Shown: one piece after another, positions 44,580 through 52,133 of the stretch
How positions within the stretch are numbered: the stretch's first letter is position 1
Layout of the letters: the number at the start of each line of letters is the position of its first letter
From: Algoriphagus sp. PAP.12
GTDB taxonomy: Bacteria; Bacteroidota; Bacteroidia; Cytophagales; Cyclobacteriaceae
Length of the DNA: 64,000 nucleotides
NCBI RefSeq assembly: GCF_026652115.1
Contig: NZ_JAPPSQ010000015.1
Span: 53,445-117,444, forward strand
Direction: 5' to 3'
Made by a program: the position numbers and the translations under genes
The notes under the pieces: generated by a model
Seen by the model: only the letters and a program-made list of their open reading frames with translations
Database searches by the model: none
What the model was told of the DNA's origin: nothing

Positions 44580-45515
44580 CTAAGCAATACTTTCTCGTAG
44601 AGATTTTGGATTGGTTCCTACATGCTTTTTGAAGAAATTATTAAAGTAGGTTGGGTACTCAAATCCTAATGCATACGCAATCTCGCTGATATTCCAGTCG
44701 GTATGCTGCAGCATTGCTTTAGCTTCAATCAAAATCCTATCTGCAATGTGTGCGGATGTTGGTTTTCCTGTGATTTCCTTTACTGCCCTATTTAGTGAAT
44801 TGACATGAACAGAAAGAACCTTTGCATAATCTTGTGGGGTGCTAAGTTGGAGTGGGCTATCGGGAGTTTCTATTGGAAACTGTCTTTCCAAAAGTTCCAG
44901 AAATACGGAAGTCAATCGTGATGCTCCGCTTTTGTGGTTGACAAAATTTTCTGAAGGCTTCATTTTTAGCGCTTCATGGAAAATTAGATGAATGTAATTT
45001 CTAATCAAATCATCTTTAAATGCATAATCAGATTCCTGCTCTTCAATCATTTTTTCAAAAATGCTATTGAGGTAGACTCTCTGCTCTTCGCTGATTCGTA
45101 AAATCGGAGTTCCGTCTATTTTAAAAAGAGGGGATTGTAGTAAGCTTTCATTTCTTTCGGTCTGGTTCAGAAATTCCTCAGAAAATAAACAGGTATAACC
45201 CACGTATTTGGTGGAAAGCGTTTCCCAGGAATAGGGGATGTGCGGATTGCCAAAAAATAAAATCGTCTCTTCCTCGTGGTAGCTTTTATCCGAATAATTA
45301 ATGATGCTTTTCCCAGTTGTCAGGCAGATTTTGTAAAAGTCCTTTCGGCTATAAACCCGCGTGGCGGCACCATCACTCTCTATCTGAAAAGCGTTAAATC
45401 CTTTCAATTTGAGTTGATTGTTGTATTCTGAGAGAGATCGGTCTGATTTTGAAAGCATATCTAAAGTTAAGGAATTCAAATCATCCATTGTTCTTTTTGT
45501 GCTCATGAAATTCAA
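44580..45515 (-). CDS. AraC family transcriptional regulator
   Basis: This 311-residue protein has an N-terminal sensing domain (about 1-190) and a C-terminal AraC DNA-binding domain with two helix-turn-helix units (PQDYAKVLSVHVNSLNRAVKEITG, then WNISEIAYALGFEYPTYFNNFFKKHVG). Two further ATGs at 45506 and 45485 are possible starts. It lies between the aldo/keto reductase and the acetyltransferase-cupin-dehydrogenase run, all on the same strand. It is the natural candidate regulator of those genes. Confidence 0.9.
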   Translation of the reverse strand: MNFMSTKRTMDDLNSLTLDMLSKSDRSLSEYNNQLKLKGFNAFQIESDGAATRVYSRKDFYKICLTTGKSIINYSDKSYHEEETILFFGNPHIPYSWETLSTKYVGYTCLFSEEFLNQTERNESLLQSPLFKIDGTPILRISEEQRVYLNSIFEKMIEEQESDYAFKDDLIRNYIHLIFHEALKMKPSENFVNHKSGASRLTSVFLELLERQFPIETPDSPLQLSTPQDYAKVLSVHVNSLNRAVKEITGKPTSAHIADRILIEAKAMLQHTDWNISEIAYALGFEYPTYFNNFFKKHVGTNPKSLRESIA

Positions 45516-45584
45516 TTTTTATGATCGGAGGTGAGGTCATGATCAAGAAAACAAAGGATTTGGCCTCAAATATAGTTTTAGCTT

Positions 45585-45618
45585 AAAAGCCTGAAATGAC
45601 TTTGTCAGATCAGGCTTT
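45585..45618 (-). terminator. terminator after the aldo/keto reductase gene
   Basis: Perfect 9-bp arms AAAGCCTGA (45586-45594) and TCAGGCTTT (45610-45618) lie about 35 nt past the aldo/keto reductase stop. The T tract on the minus strand is short. Confidence 0.55.
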
Positions 45619-45652
45619 GGGTTGACTCCTAAATAGAGTGATCGGTTAATAA

Positions 45653-46510
45653 TTACTTCGCATAAACTGGAAACATGCTGGCGTCCCCATAATGTTCGAT
45701 TTTCTCCATGCTTATTAATTTCTCCAAATCTTCAGTCGATATAGTGAAATCAATAGCCGCGTTAGATTTCATGTGTTTTGGATTGGCTGTTTTAGGAATA
45801 GGAAGAAGTCCTAATTCGACACAATAGCGGATCGCTAACTGAGGAATAGATACCTCGTATTTATCAGCAATAGCTTTGATTTCTTCATTTTTTAGGATTT
45901 CTCCATGTCCAATCGGTGAATAGGCTTCGACCAAGATGTCCTGGGCATTGCAATAATCAATTAAATCCTGAGGAGTATTGCTGATATGAGCTAGGATTTG
46001 GTTGACCATTGGTTTTACCGTAGCTGTTTCCAGAATGTTTTCTATATCGGATTTTTCAAAATTGGAAACTCCAATTGATCTGATTTTTCCTGCTTTATAT
46101 GCTTCTTCCAAAGCTTTCCAAGCCTCTTGGTTTCCTTTAGCAAAACTTTCGTCTCCGAGGAAGTCCGCCCAAGGTTTTGGGCTATGGATGATCATAAGAT
46201 CGATGTAATCCAACCCCATTCTTTCTAAAGATCCTTCGATGGATTGAACTGCTTCTTCATAAGATTTTACCTCAGCTGCCAGTTTGGTAGTGATAAACAA
46301 TTCTTTTCTATCAATTCCACTTGCCACAATTCCCCTTCCGATTCCTGATTCGTTTTGATATGCCTGAGCTGTATCGATATGTCTGTAACCGATTTTTAGG
46401 GCATCAACCACCGCTTGCACAGAGTCCTCATCACTTATAAACCATGTTCCCAATCCCAATTTTGGGATTTCGACTCCATTTGATAATGTATAATTTTCTT
46501 GAAGTATCAT
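45653..46510 (-). CDS. aldo/keto reductase
   Basis: This 285-residue NADPH-dependent reductase has the catalytic region RHIDTAQAYQNE (Asp and Tyr), the ELFITTKLAAE strand with the catalytic Lys, DLMIIHSPKPW with the catalytic His, and GVSNFE. PIPKTANPKHMKSN binds the NADPH phosphate. The closest known group is the 2,5-diketogluconate/methylglyoxal reductases (DkgA type). With the AraC regulator and the zinc dehydrogenase it recalls the YqhC-YqhD-DkgA set of E. coli. Confidence 0.92.
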   Translation of the reverse strand: MILQENYTLSNGVEIPKLGLGTWFISDEDSVQAVVDALKIGYRHIDTAQAYQNESGIGRGIVASGIDRKELFITTKLAAEVKSYEEAVQSIEGSLERMGLDYIDLMIIHSPKPWADFLGDESFAKGNQEAWKALEEAYKAGKIRSIGVSNFEKSDIENILETATVKPMVNQILAHISNTPQDLIDYCNAQDILVEAYSPIGHGEILKNEEIKAIADKYEVSIPQLAIRYCVELGLLPIPKTANPKHMKSNAAIDFTISTEDLEKLISMEKIEHYGDASMFPVYAK

Positions 46511-46757
46511 TTTAATATCAATTTTAGGTTTGACTTATTTTGATGATACAAAGGTAGGGTGTGGGTAAATGCCTAAATAAAACATTTCAATCTGAAAATT
46601 AATAAAATCAAACAAGTCGCATGATTATATAATCTCAGGTTCAGTTAGGGTTCCTTTTATGAAATAGGTATTTACTTTATCGATTTGATTCTAAATCGTT
46701 GATGTATAATGATTTATAAACGAGCTTTATTAGGAACAAGGATTCTATAAGGGCCTT
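46511..46757. other. gene-free spacer between two minus-strand operons
   Basis: The gap between the aldo/keto reductase start and the FMN reductase stop is 317 bases. Apart from the terminator at 46758-46797 I see no gene, RNA or clear repeat in it. Confidence 0.5.
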
Positions 46758-46797
46758 AAAATAAAAACTCCTTTTCTAATGATGCTAGAAGAGGAGT
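46758..46797 (-). terminator. terminator of the superoxide dismutase gene run
   Basis: Arms of 12 bp (46767-46778 and 46786-46797) pair with one G-T wobble around a 7-nt loop and are followed on the minus strand by a T-rich tract. It is about 30 nt past the FMN reductase stop. Confidence 0.7.
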
Positions 46798-46827
46798 AAT
46801 GAAATCAAACAGGGGGTTTTGTTAGTT

Positions 46828-47385
46828 CTATTTATTGATTTGGATCTTTCGGCCTACAGTTAAATCTAGCAGCAGATTTAATTTGTTTTCAGTTTCCAGA
46901 GAAAGGGAATCGGGTAATTCTGGATGAATCAAACTTGCTCTTTGTAAAGGAACTGAATAGGGAACGGGCCAGGCACGAAGTGACTTTGCAATAGCTTCCA
47001 TGGCATTGATTCCTTGCATAGCCTGAACTCCATCTGCCCAGCAAACCATCCCAATAATTTTGTCACTCAAATAAGGAGTGATATTTTTTGATGTAAGCTC
47101 CAGCCAATCGAGACAGTTTTTCATTACTCCTGGAATACTTCCATGGTATAAAGGTGATAACCAAATATGAGCATCTGCCTCCTGAAACTTTGCATTCATG
47201 ATTTCAACGCCTTTCGGAGTTCTGTTCAGAGTTGGGTCAAACAGGGGAATGCCGCTATCGGATAAATGGAAAATTTGTGAAGGGATTCCTTTTTGATCCA
47301 GTTTTTGGGTCAGGTAGTTTCCGATAATTCCAGCAATAGATTCAGGTCTTGAATCCATTGTTCCGTTGAATATTAATACACTCAT
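46828..47385 (-). CDS. NADPH-dependent FMN reductase family protein
   Basis: This 185-residue flavodoxin-like protein begins SVLIFNGTMDSRPESIAG with the FMN phosphate loop and has IWLSPLYHGSIPGVMKNCLDWLE, the family signature. GMVCWADGVQAMQGINAME is the third flavin-contact segment. It probably reduces FMN or a quinone-type acceptor with NADPH. Its start overlaps the DUF2480 stop by 4 nt, so it belongs to the superoxide dismutase run and may act in oxidative stress. Confidence 0.86.
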   Translation of the reverse strand: MSVLIFNGTMDSRPESIAGIIGNYLTQKLDQKGIPSQIFHLSDSGIPLFDPTLNRTPKGVEIMNAKFQEADAHIWLSPLYHGSIPGVMKNCLDWLELTSKNITPYLSDKIIGMVCWADGVQAMQGINAMEAIAKSLRAWPVPYSVPLQRASLIHPELPDSLSLETENKLNLLLDLTVGRKIQINK

Positions 47386-47900
47386 TTTGAATTGATTTTT
47401 CTCTTGAATATCACTTTTGGAAGGCCAATATCTCCCATCATCAAAGATTGTACGACAGGTGAAAGAAGTCTTCCTGCTTCAATATAAATAGATGCCGGGA
47501 TGTTTGGGTTTGCTTTTACTACTACTTTTTGATTTCTATAGCATTCAAAATCATGTTGCTGTAGGTTTTGTTTCCAAAGATCTAGTTCGATTTGGAATTT
47601 TTCTTTCCAATCAAAATATGCGGCATTGGTGTGCAGTTTTTCAGAAAGCATCATATAGACCCATGTAGGGATAATGGTGTCTGCACTACAAATTAAAGCA
47701 ACAGCCTGCTGTTTGAAACTAGTGGGGTCTAGCTTTGCTAATTCTTCTTTGAATTCTTTCTCCTTTGCAATCAATCCAAGATAGAAAAGCGATGAAACGT
47801 CCAACTCAATCACTTTTAGGGAAGGAAAGAAATCCAATAAATCAATAGAAAGTAGACCCCTGTTTGCAGGATCCCGAATCAATTCTTCTGAGTCCATCAA
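47382..47900 (-). CDS. DUF2480 family protein
   Basis: This 172-residue cytoplasmic protein is typical of Bacteroidota. Family features seen are DFFPSLKVIELDVSSLFYLGLIAKEKEF and ALICSADTIIPTWVYMML, then KVVVKANPNIPASIYIEAGRLLSPV. The function is unknown. It lies between superoxide dismutase (46 nt upstream) and the FMN reductase (4-nt overlap). Confidence 0.85.
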   Translation of the reverse strand: MMDSEELIRDPANRGLLSIDLLDFFPSLKVIELDVSSLFYLGLIAKEKEFKEELAKLDPTSFKQQAVALICSADTIIPTWVYMMLSEKLHTNAAYFDWKEKFQIELDLWKQNLQQHDFECYRNQKVVVKANPNIPASIYIEAGRLLSPVVQSLMMGDIGLPKVIFKRKINSK

Positions 47901-47945
47901 TATGTCAAGGTTTGGTAACCATGATTCACCAACGCCGCAATGAAT

Positions 47946-48569
47946 TTAAATTTTTGCTAAGGCTTCTGTGTAGTTTTTCTCTACTGCTTTCCAATCCAAA
48001 ACAGACCAGAATGCATCTAGGTAGTCAGGTCTTTTGTTTTGATATTTCAAATAATAAGCGTGCTCCCAAACGTCAATTCCTAAGATTGGGAATCCTTTGT
48101 CTGTAGTTTGGGTATCCATCAATGGATTGTCTTGATTTGGTGTTGCGGTTACTGCCAATGATCCGCTATGTTTCACGATCAGCCATGCCCAACCTGATCC
48201 AAACTGACCCATTCCTGCTTTTTTAACTTCTGCTTTAAATTCTTCCAAAGAACCAAAAGTCTTGTTGATGGCGTCAGCCAAATCTCCGGAAGGCTCAGAT
48301 TGTGGAGTTGGAGAAAGGATTGACCAAAATAGACTGTGATTGTAGTGACCTCCTCCGTTATTTCTTACAGCTGGTCCATAAGTGCTCACAGATACTAAAA
48401 TTTCCTCCAATGATTTGTCTGCACCTTCTTTTCCTTCCAATGCATTGTTCAGGTTATTAACATATGCCTGATGATGCTTGGTATGGTGGATAGTCATTGT
48501 TTCTTGATCGAAATGTGGCTCTAGAGCCTCATAGGCATAGGGTAATGCCGGTAGTTCAAACTTGCTCAT
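47946..48569 (-). CDS. superoxide dismutase, Fe/Mn family
   Basis: This 207-residue enzyme converts superoxide to oxygen and peroxide. Metal ligands are seen in [17 protein letters not shown], in the [10 protein letters not shown] segment, and in the signature [12 protein letters not shown] (Asp and His). The N-terminus [16 protein letters not shown] is canonical, and there is no signal peptide. Whether Fe or Mn is used cannot be told with certainty. The divergent upstream region has a good promoter overlapped by a perfect palindrome. Confidence 0.95.
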   Translation of the reverse strand: MSKFELPALPYAYEALEPHFDQETMTIHHTKHHQAYVNNLNNALEGKEGADKSLEEILVSVSTYGPAVRNNGGGHYNHSLFWSILSPTPQSEPSGDLADAINKTFGSLEEFKAEVKKAGMGQFGSGWAWLIVKHSGSLAVTATPNQDNPLMDTQTTDKGFPILGIDVWEHAYYLKYQNKRPDYLDAFWSVLDWKAVEKNYTEALAKI

Positions 48570-48599
48570 TTTTGTTTTGGTTTAGAATGATTACTGATA

Positions 48600-48630
48600 C
48601 AAATGTAGTAGCTTGTTAATAATAAAACAA
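48600..48630 (-). promoter_or_regulatory. promoter of superoxide dismutase
   Basis: Read on the minus strand, TACATTTG (48600-48607) matches TAnnTTTG and is preceded by TTG (48628-48630) 20 nt upstream. It is about 30 nt from the start codon. Confidence 0.6.
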
Positions 48631-48644
48631 CCTTTTGGTTGTTT
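48625..48644. promoter_or_regulatory. palindromic operator candidate on the superoxide dismutase -33 region
   Basis: Perfect arms AAACAACC (48625-48632) and GGTTGTTT (48637-48644) are separated by TTTT. The palindrome covers the -33 box of the superoxide dismutase promoter. Confidence 0.6.
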
Positions 48645-48693
48645 AAATATTTTTCTATTACATTTGTAATGCATTGAAAATCAGTATTTATTG

Positions 48694-48720
48694 ATATTTT
48701 CTATATCTTATAGAAATTAT
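48694..48720. promoter_or_regulatory. palindromic operator candidate on the HTH regulator promoter
   Basis: Perfect 8-bp arms TTTCTATA (48698-48705) and TATAGAAA (48709-48716) flank TCT. Three more pairs lie outside one mismatch on each side, giving 48694-48720. The element occupies the spacer just before the -7 box of the divergent regulator gene. Confidence 0.65.
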
Positions 48721-48721
48721 A

Positions 48722-48729
48722 TACCTTTG
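48722..48729 (+). promoter_or_regulatory. candidate -7 box of the HTH regulator gene
   Basis: TACCTTTG matches TAnnTTTG and directly follows the palindrome at 48694-48720. It is 33 nt upstream of the ATG at 48763. Confidence 0.5.
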
Positions 48730-48762
48730 AATAGGTAGTGAAAACCAACATTTTATTGATTT

Positions 48763-49392
48763 ATGAAGAAAGAAATTCAAGATCGGATATTGATGTTTCT
48801 GAAAATGAAAGGTCAGGGAAATGCCCAGCAAATCTCTGATGAGTTCTCTATTACTAAGGAGGGCGCTCGAAAACATTTAATGAAAATGGAGGCTGAAGGC
48901 CTTTTGAAACAGGAAATTAAAAAAGAGGGAGTGGGAAGACCGGTAGTTTTATTCTCCCTTACTGAAAAGGGCTTTTCTAGATTTCCTGATTCCCATGCAA
49001 TGATTACAGTTCAACTTCTCAAATCAATCAAAAATCTCTTAGGAGAAAATGCGCTGGACCTTTTGATCAATGATAGAGAGACATTTACCTATCAGATATA
49101 CTCTCAACAGATGAATCAGGAGAAAACTTTGGAAAGAAAGCTTTCAGTTTTGGCCGAAAAACGAAGTAAAGAAGGGTACATGGCAGAATGGAAAAAAGAG
49201 AATGGAAGCTACTTTTTAATAGAAAACCATTGTCCAATCTGTGCAGCGGCAAAGGAATGTCAATTATTCTGCAGATCTGAATTGAAGAATTTCAGAGAAT
49301 TGCTAGGGCCAGATTATCAGATTCAGAGAGTTGAATACATTCTCGGTGAGGGAACTCGATGCGTATATAAAATTGATCAAATCTCGAAATGA
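48763..49392 (+). CDS. winged-helix transcriptional regulator with a four-cysteine site (SufR-like)
   Basis: This 209-residue protein has an N-terminal winged helix (ILMFLKMKGQGNAQQISDEF, then TKEGARKHLMKMEAEGLL). The C-terminal domain has Cys157, Cys160, Cys166 and Cys170 (C-x2-C-x5-C-x3-C) and a further Cys200 in the GTRCVYKI ending. This is the organisation of SufR-related regulators that hold an Fe-S cluster, although the cysteine spacing is not the SufR one. It is divergent from superoxide dismutase, and both promoters carry palindromes. Control of both genes by iron-sulfur or redox state is a reasonable hypothesis. Confidence 0.83.
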   Translation: MKKEIQDRILMFLKMKGQGNAQQISDEFSITKEGARKHLMKMEAEGLLKQEIKKEGVGRPVVLFSLTEKGFSRFPDSHAMITVQLLKSIKNLLGENALDLLINDRETFTYQIYSQQMNQEKTLERKLSVLAEKRSKEGYMAEWKKENGSYFLIENHCPICAAAKECQLFCRSELKNFRELLGPDYQIQRVEYILGEGTRCVYKIDQISK

Positions 49393-49594
49393 AGTAAATA
49401 GGCCTCTGTGAGATGGCAGGCTAAAGCCTTCATTTGATAGCTTCAAAAGAAACCGTTTATTTTAATTTTCCGGGAGATATTATTTTTTTTCAATTGTCAA
49501 TAAATTCCTATTTTAAAACTGGTAGAATCCAATCTTTACTAAAAATTCAATTTTGTAGCGAGATTGGATTTCCTCGGTTATAAAAATAGAGTTA

Positions 49595-50569
49595 ATGAGC
49601 ATAAAATACGGGTCCAATAATTCAAGATTAGAGCAGGAGAGAAGTCGGAAAGATTCAGGCTTTGGGACCACCACGACCAGTACTAAAGCAAGATTAATTT
49701 TGCCTGATGGTTCCTTTAATGTGAAAAGGAAAGGTCAATCATTTTCAGCTTGGCTCAATTTATATCACCGAATGATCACCATGTCAGTTTTTGAATTCGT
49801 TTTTGTGATAGCCTCAGCCTACTTTATTGTCAATTTGGTTTTTGCACTGTTCTATTACCTGATCGGTGTGGAGCATTTGAATGGTATTGAGGAACAGACC
49901 AAGTACCTATCTGAGTTTTGGGGGGCATTCTTTTTCAGTAGTCAAACTTTAACGACTGTAGGTTATGGACACATCAGCCCTCTGGGAAGCCTGACAAATG
50001 CAGTAGCTGCAGTCGAGGCATTAATAGGTCTAATGATGTTTGCCTTGATCACAGGGTTGGTTTATGGTCGATTCAGTACTCCAAGTCCCAAAATTGTCTT
50101 CAGTAAAAACATCCTGGTTTCACCTTATTTGGATATTAATGGCTTGATGTTTCGGATGATTAATGAAAGGAATAGCCAGTTGATCAATGTGAGGGTGAGC
50201 GTCATGATGAGCCGAAATGAAAAGGATGTAGCAGGTAAAGTGACAAGGAAATATTATACACTGGCGTTGGAAAGGGAAATGATTCAGTTTTTTTCCACTA
50301 GCTGGACCATCGTGCATCCCATAACGCCGGACAGTCCTTTTTATCAACAAAACCAAGAAAGTTTGGCCGCAACTGATACGGAGATTTTGATAGCCGTTGA
50401 GGGTATGAATGATGCTTATGCAGATCCTGTTCACGTTCGCACTTCTTACCTATACAATGAATTTTTATGGGGGAAAAAATTTGAGTCAGTTTTGTCCGAA
50501 AGGGGAAGTGGATATATTGTGGATCTGGATGGAATCAATGCAGTAAGAAATGAGCCTTTAAATAATTGA
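49595..50569 (+). CDS. inward-rectifier-type potassium channel (KirBac-like)
   Basis: This 324-residue protein has two membrane helices (about 66-90 and 132-158) around a pore loop with the K+ selectivity filter TVGYG at 121-125. The C-terminal half (from about 165) is the cytoplasmic Ig-like domain of Kir channels (KNILVSPYLDINGLMFRMINERNSQL, then VRVSVMMSRNE). The N-terminus of about 60 residues is polar. The function would be K+ conduction across the inner membrane. The next gene starts 2 nt after its stop, so both are probably one transcript. Confidence 0.9.
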   Translation: MSIKYGSNNSRLEQERSRKDSGFGTTTTSTKARLILPDGSFNVKRKGQSFSAWLNLYHRMITMSVFEFVFVIASAYFIVNLVFALFYYLIGVEHLNGIEEQTKYLSEFWGAFFFSSQTLTTVGYGHISPLGSLTNAVAAVEALIGLMMFALITGLVYGRFSTPSPKIVFSKNILVSPYLDINGLMFRMINERNSQLINVRVSVMMSRNEKDVAGKVTRKYYTLALEREMIQFFSTSWTIVHPITPDSPFYQQNQESLAATDTEILIAVEGMNDAYADPVHVRTSYLYNEFLWGKKFESVLSERGSGYIVDLDGINAVRNEPLNN

Positions 50570-50571
50570 AT

Positions 50572-51282
50572 ATGAAAATTCACGTTTGTCCTGATTATAA
50601 GGCGATGAGCCAAAAAGCTGCTGATTTGGTTCATTTGGAAATCGGGAAAAAGCCCAATTTGCTATTTTGTGTTGCCAGTGGAGGTTCGCCAGCAGGCTTA
50701 TATGAGTTAATGGTAAAGAAGCATCTCAAAAACCCGGAGTTTTTCAATAAAATCAGAATGATCAAACTGGATGAATGGGTGGGGCTACCAGCAGGATCTG
50801 AGTTTTCTTCAGAGTATGATGTGCAACAAAAATTGCTTCAACAAATTGATATTCCAGCCTCCAGATATATTGCTTTCGATGATCAGACTTCTGATCCTGA
50901 TGGGGAATGCAAAAGAATCCAGACAGAAATTGAGCAATCCGGGCCCATTGATATTTGCATCTTGGGAATCGGTCAAAATGGGCATATAGCCTTGAATGAA
51001 CCTAATTCAAAATTGCAATTGGATTGTCACGTGGCGGCTTTATCCGAGAGAACTTTGTCCAGCGGGATGATAGAAAAAGTTGGAATTCCTTTGAAGGAAG
51101 GTATGACAATCGGATTAGGAGGAATTATGGCTTCTAATATGGTGATTTTGCTAATTACAGGGAAAGGCAAAAAGGAGGCTTTTGATCAATTGATGACAAA
51201 AGAAATCAATCCTGAATTACCTGCTTCAATGCTCTGGTTGCATCCAAACGCCTATGTGATTGTAAATGAGACTTCGGTATAG
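50572..51282 (+). CDS. NagB-like sugar-phosphate isomerase/deaminase
   Basis: The ATG at 50572 is used; a TTG at 50566 would add two residues and overlap the channel stop. This 236-residue protein has the glucosamine-6-phosphate deaminase/6-phosphogluconolactonase fold: VASGGSPAGLYELM (phosphate loop), MIKLDEWVGL (catalytic Asp), and LGIGQNGHIALNEP (His and Glu). It lacks the longer C-terminus of classical NagB and may act on galactosamine- or glucosamine-6-phosphate. Its direct coupling to a K+ channel has no obvious metabolic meaning. Confidence 0.84.
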   Translation: MKIHVCPDYKAMSQKAADLVHLEIGKKPNLLFCVASGGSPAGLYELMVKKHLKNPEFFNKIRMIKLDEWVGLPAGSEFSSEYDVQQKLLQQIDIPASRYIAFDDQTSDPDGECKRIQTEIEQSGPIDICILGIGQNGHIALNEPNSKLQLDCHVAALSERTLSSGMIEKVGIPLKEGMTIGLGGIMASNMVILLITGKGKKEAFDQLMTKEINPELPASMLWLHPNAYVIVNETSV

Positions 51283-51289
51283 ATGCATG

Positions 51290-52045
51290 TCAGATTTTTA
51301 TCCCAAAAGCATGCAATAATACCAATCTCAGACCCACATAAATCACCAAAATCGCTGTGAGACCTCCTAAGATTCTGAGATTAAATTTTTTGTTGGAAAG
51401 GTAAGAACCTATTCCTCCTCCTAATAAGACGGCAATTACCAATTTCCAAAGTAAACTTAGGTCGATTTCAAGTGTTCCTGCAACCGATAACCCCAAAAGG
51501 CCTGCAACCGAATTGACCAGGATAAAAACGGATGCCAAAGCTGCAACTGTTCTTGGATTGGCCCAATTTAGAAGGTTCAGTACTGGAGAAAGAAATATTC
51601 CTCCACCGATTCCTGAAATACCAGCCAAGAATCCAACACTACCACCTAAAGCTAATTTTTTAGGGAGTTGAAATTCCTTGGAAACTAATTTGGCTTTGAC
51701 ATATCTCAATAGCATAAACCCTCCGGAAAGTATCAAAGAGGTTCCCAAAATAAGGAAAAAGGTAGTTTGAGAAAGGCGCAATTGCGCTCCAAAATAGGAG
51801 AGAGGGATGCTGCTGACTAGAAAAGGCCAAAAAAGCTTCAGATCAAATACTTTGTTTTTGACAAATACGAAAGTCCCAATTGAAACTACGCAAAGGTTTA
51901 AAATCAATGCTGTGGATCGAATTTCATAGAAATTGCTGATAAAAAGGCTCATGATGGCCAGGTAGCTTGATCCTCCTCCAAAGCCTACAGAACTGTAAAA
52001 CAGGGCAATAATAAAAAATAGAACAGGGAGAAATTCAATGGACAT
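51290..52045 (-). CDS. TauE/SafE family sulfite exporter-like permease
   Basis: The start at 52045 (MSIEFLPVLFFIIALFYSS) is preferred; the in-frame start at 52090 lies inside the terminator of the upstream gene. This 251-residue protein has seven or eight helices with FYSSVGFGGGSSYLAIM at the N-terminus and GFLAGISGIGGGIFLSPVLNL in the second half, the paired TauE/SafE motifs. Family members export sulfite, sulfoacetate or related anions. The substrate here is unknown. Confidence 0.88.
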   Translation of the reverse strand: MSIEFLPVLFFIIALFYSSVGFGGGSSYLAIMSLFISNFYEIRSTALILNLCVVSIGTFVFVKNKVFDLKLFWPFLVSSIPLSYFGAQLRLSQTTFFLILGTSLILSGGFMLLRYVKAKLVSKEFQLPKKLALGGSVGFLAGISGIGGGIFLSPVLNLLNWANPRTVAALASVFILVNSVAGLLGLSVAGTLEIDLSLLWKLVIAVLLGGGIGSYLSNKKFNLRILGGLTAILVIYVGLRLVLLHAFGIKI

Positions 52046-52065
52046 GAAGTTTGATAGTGTAAGTT

Positions 52066-52111
52066 GGGTGAAAATAAAAAACCAACCCAAGTTAAGAATG
52101 ATTTGGGTTGG
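52066..52111 (-). terminator. terminator of the molybdenum hydroxylase genes
   Basis: Perfect 9-bp arms CCAACCCAA (52082-52090) and TTGGGTTGG (52103-52111) with a 12-nt loop are followed on the minus strand by TTTTTTATTTT. It lies about 25 nt past the stop at 52134. Confidence 0.75.
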
Positions 52112-52133
52112 CTTTCCAGAAATTGAATGAGAA

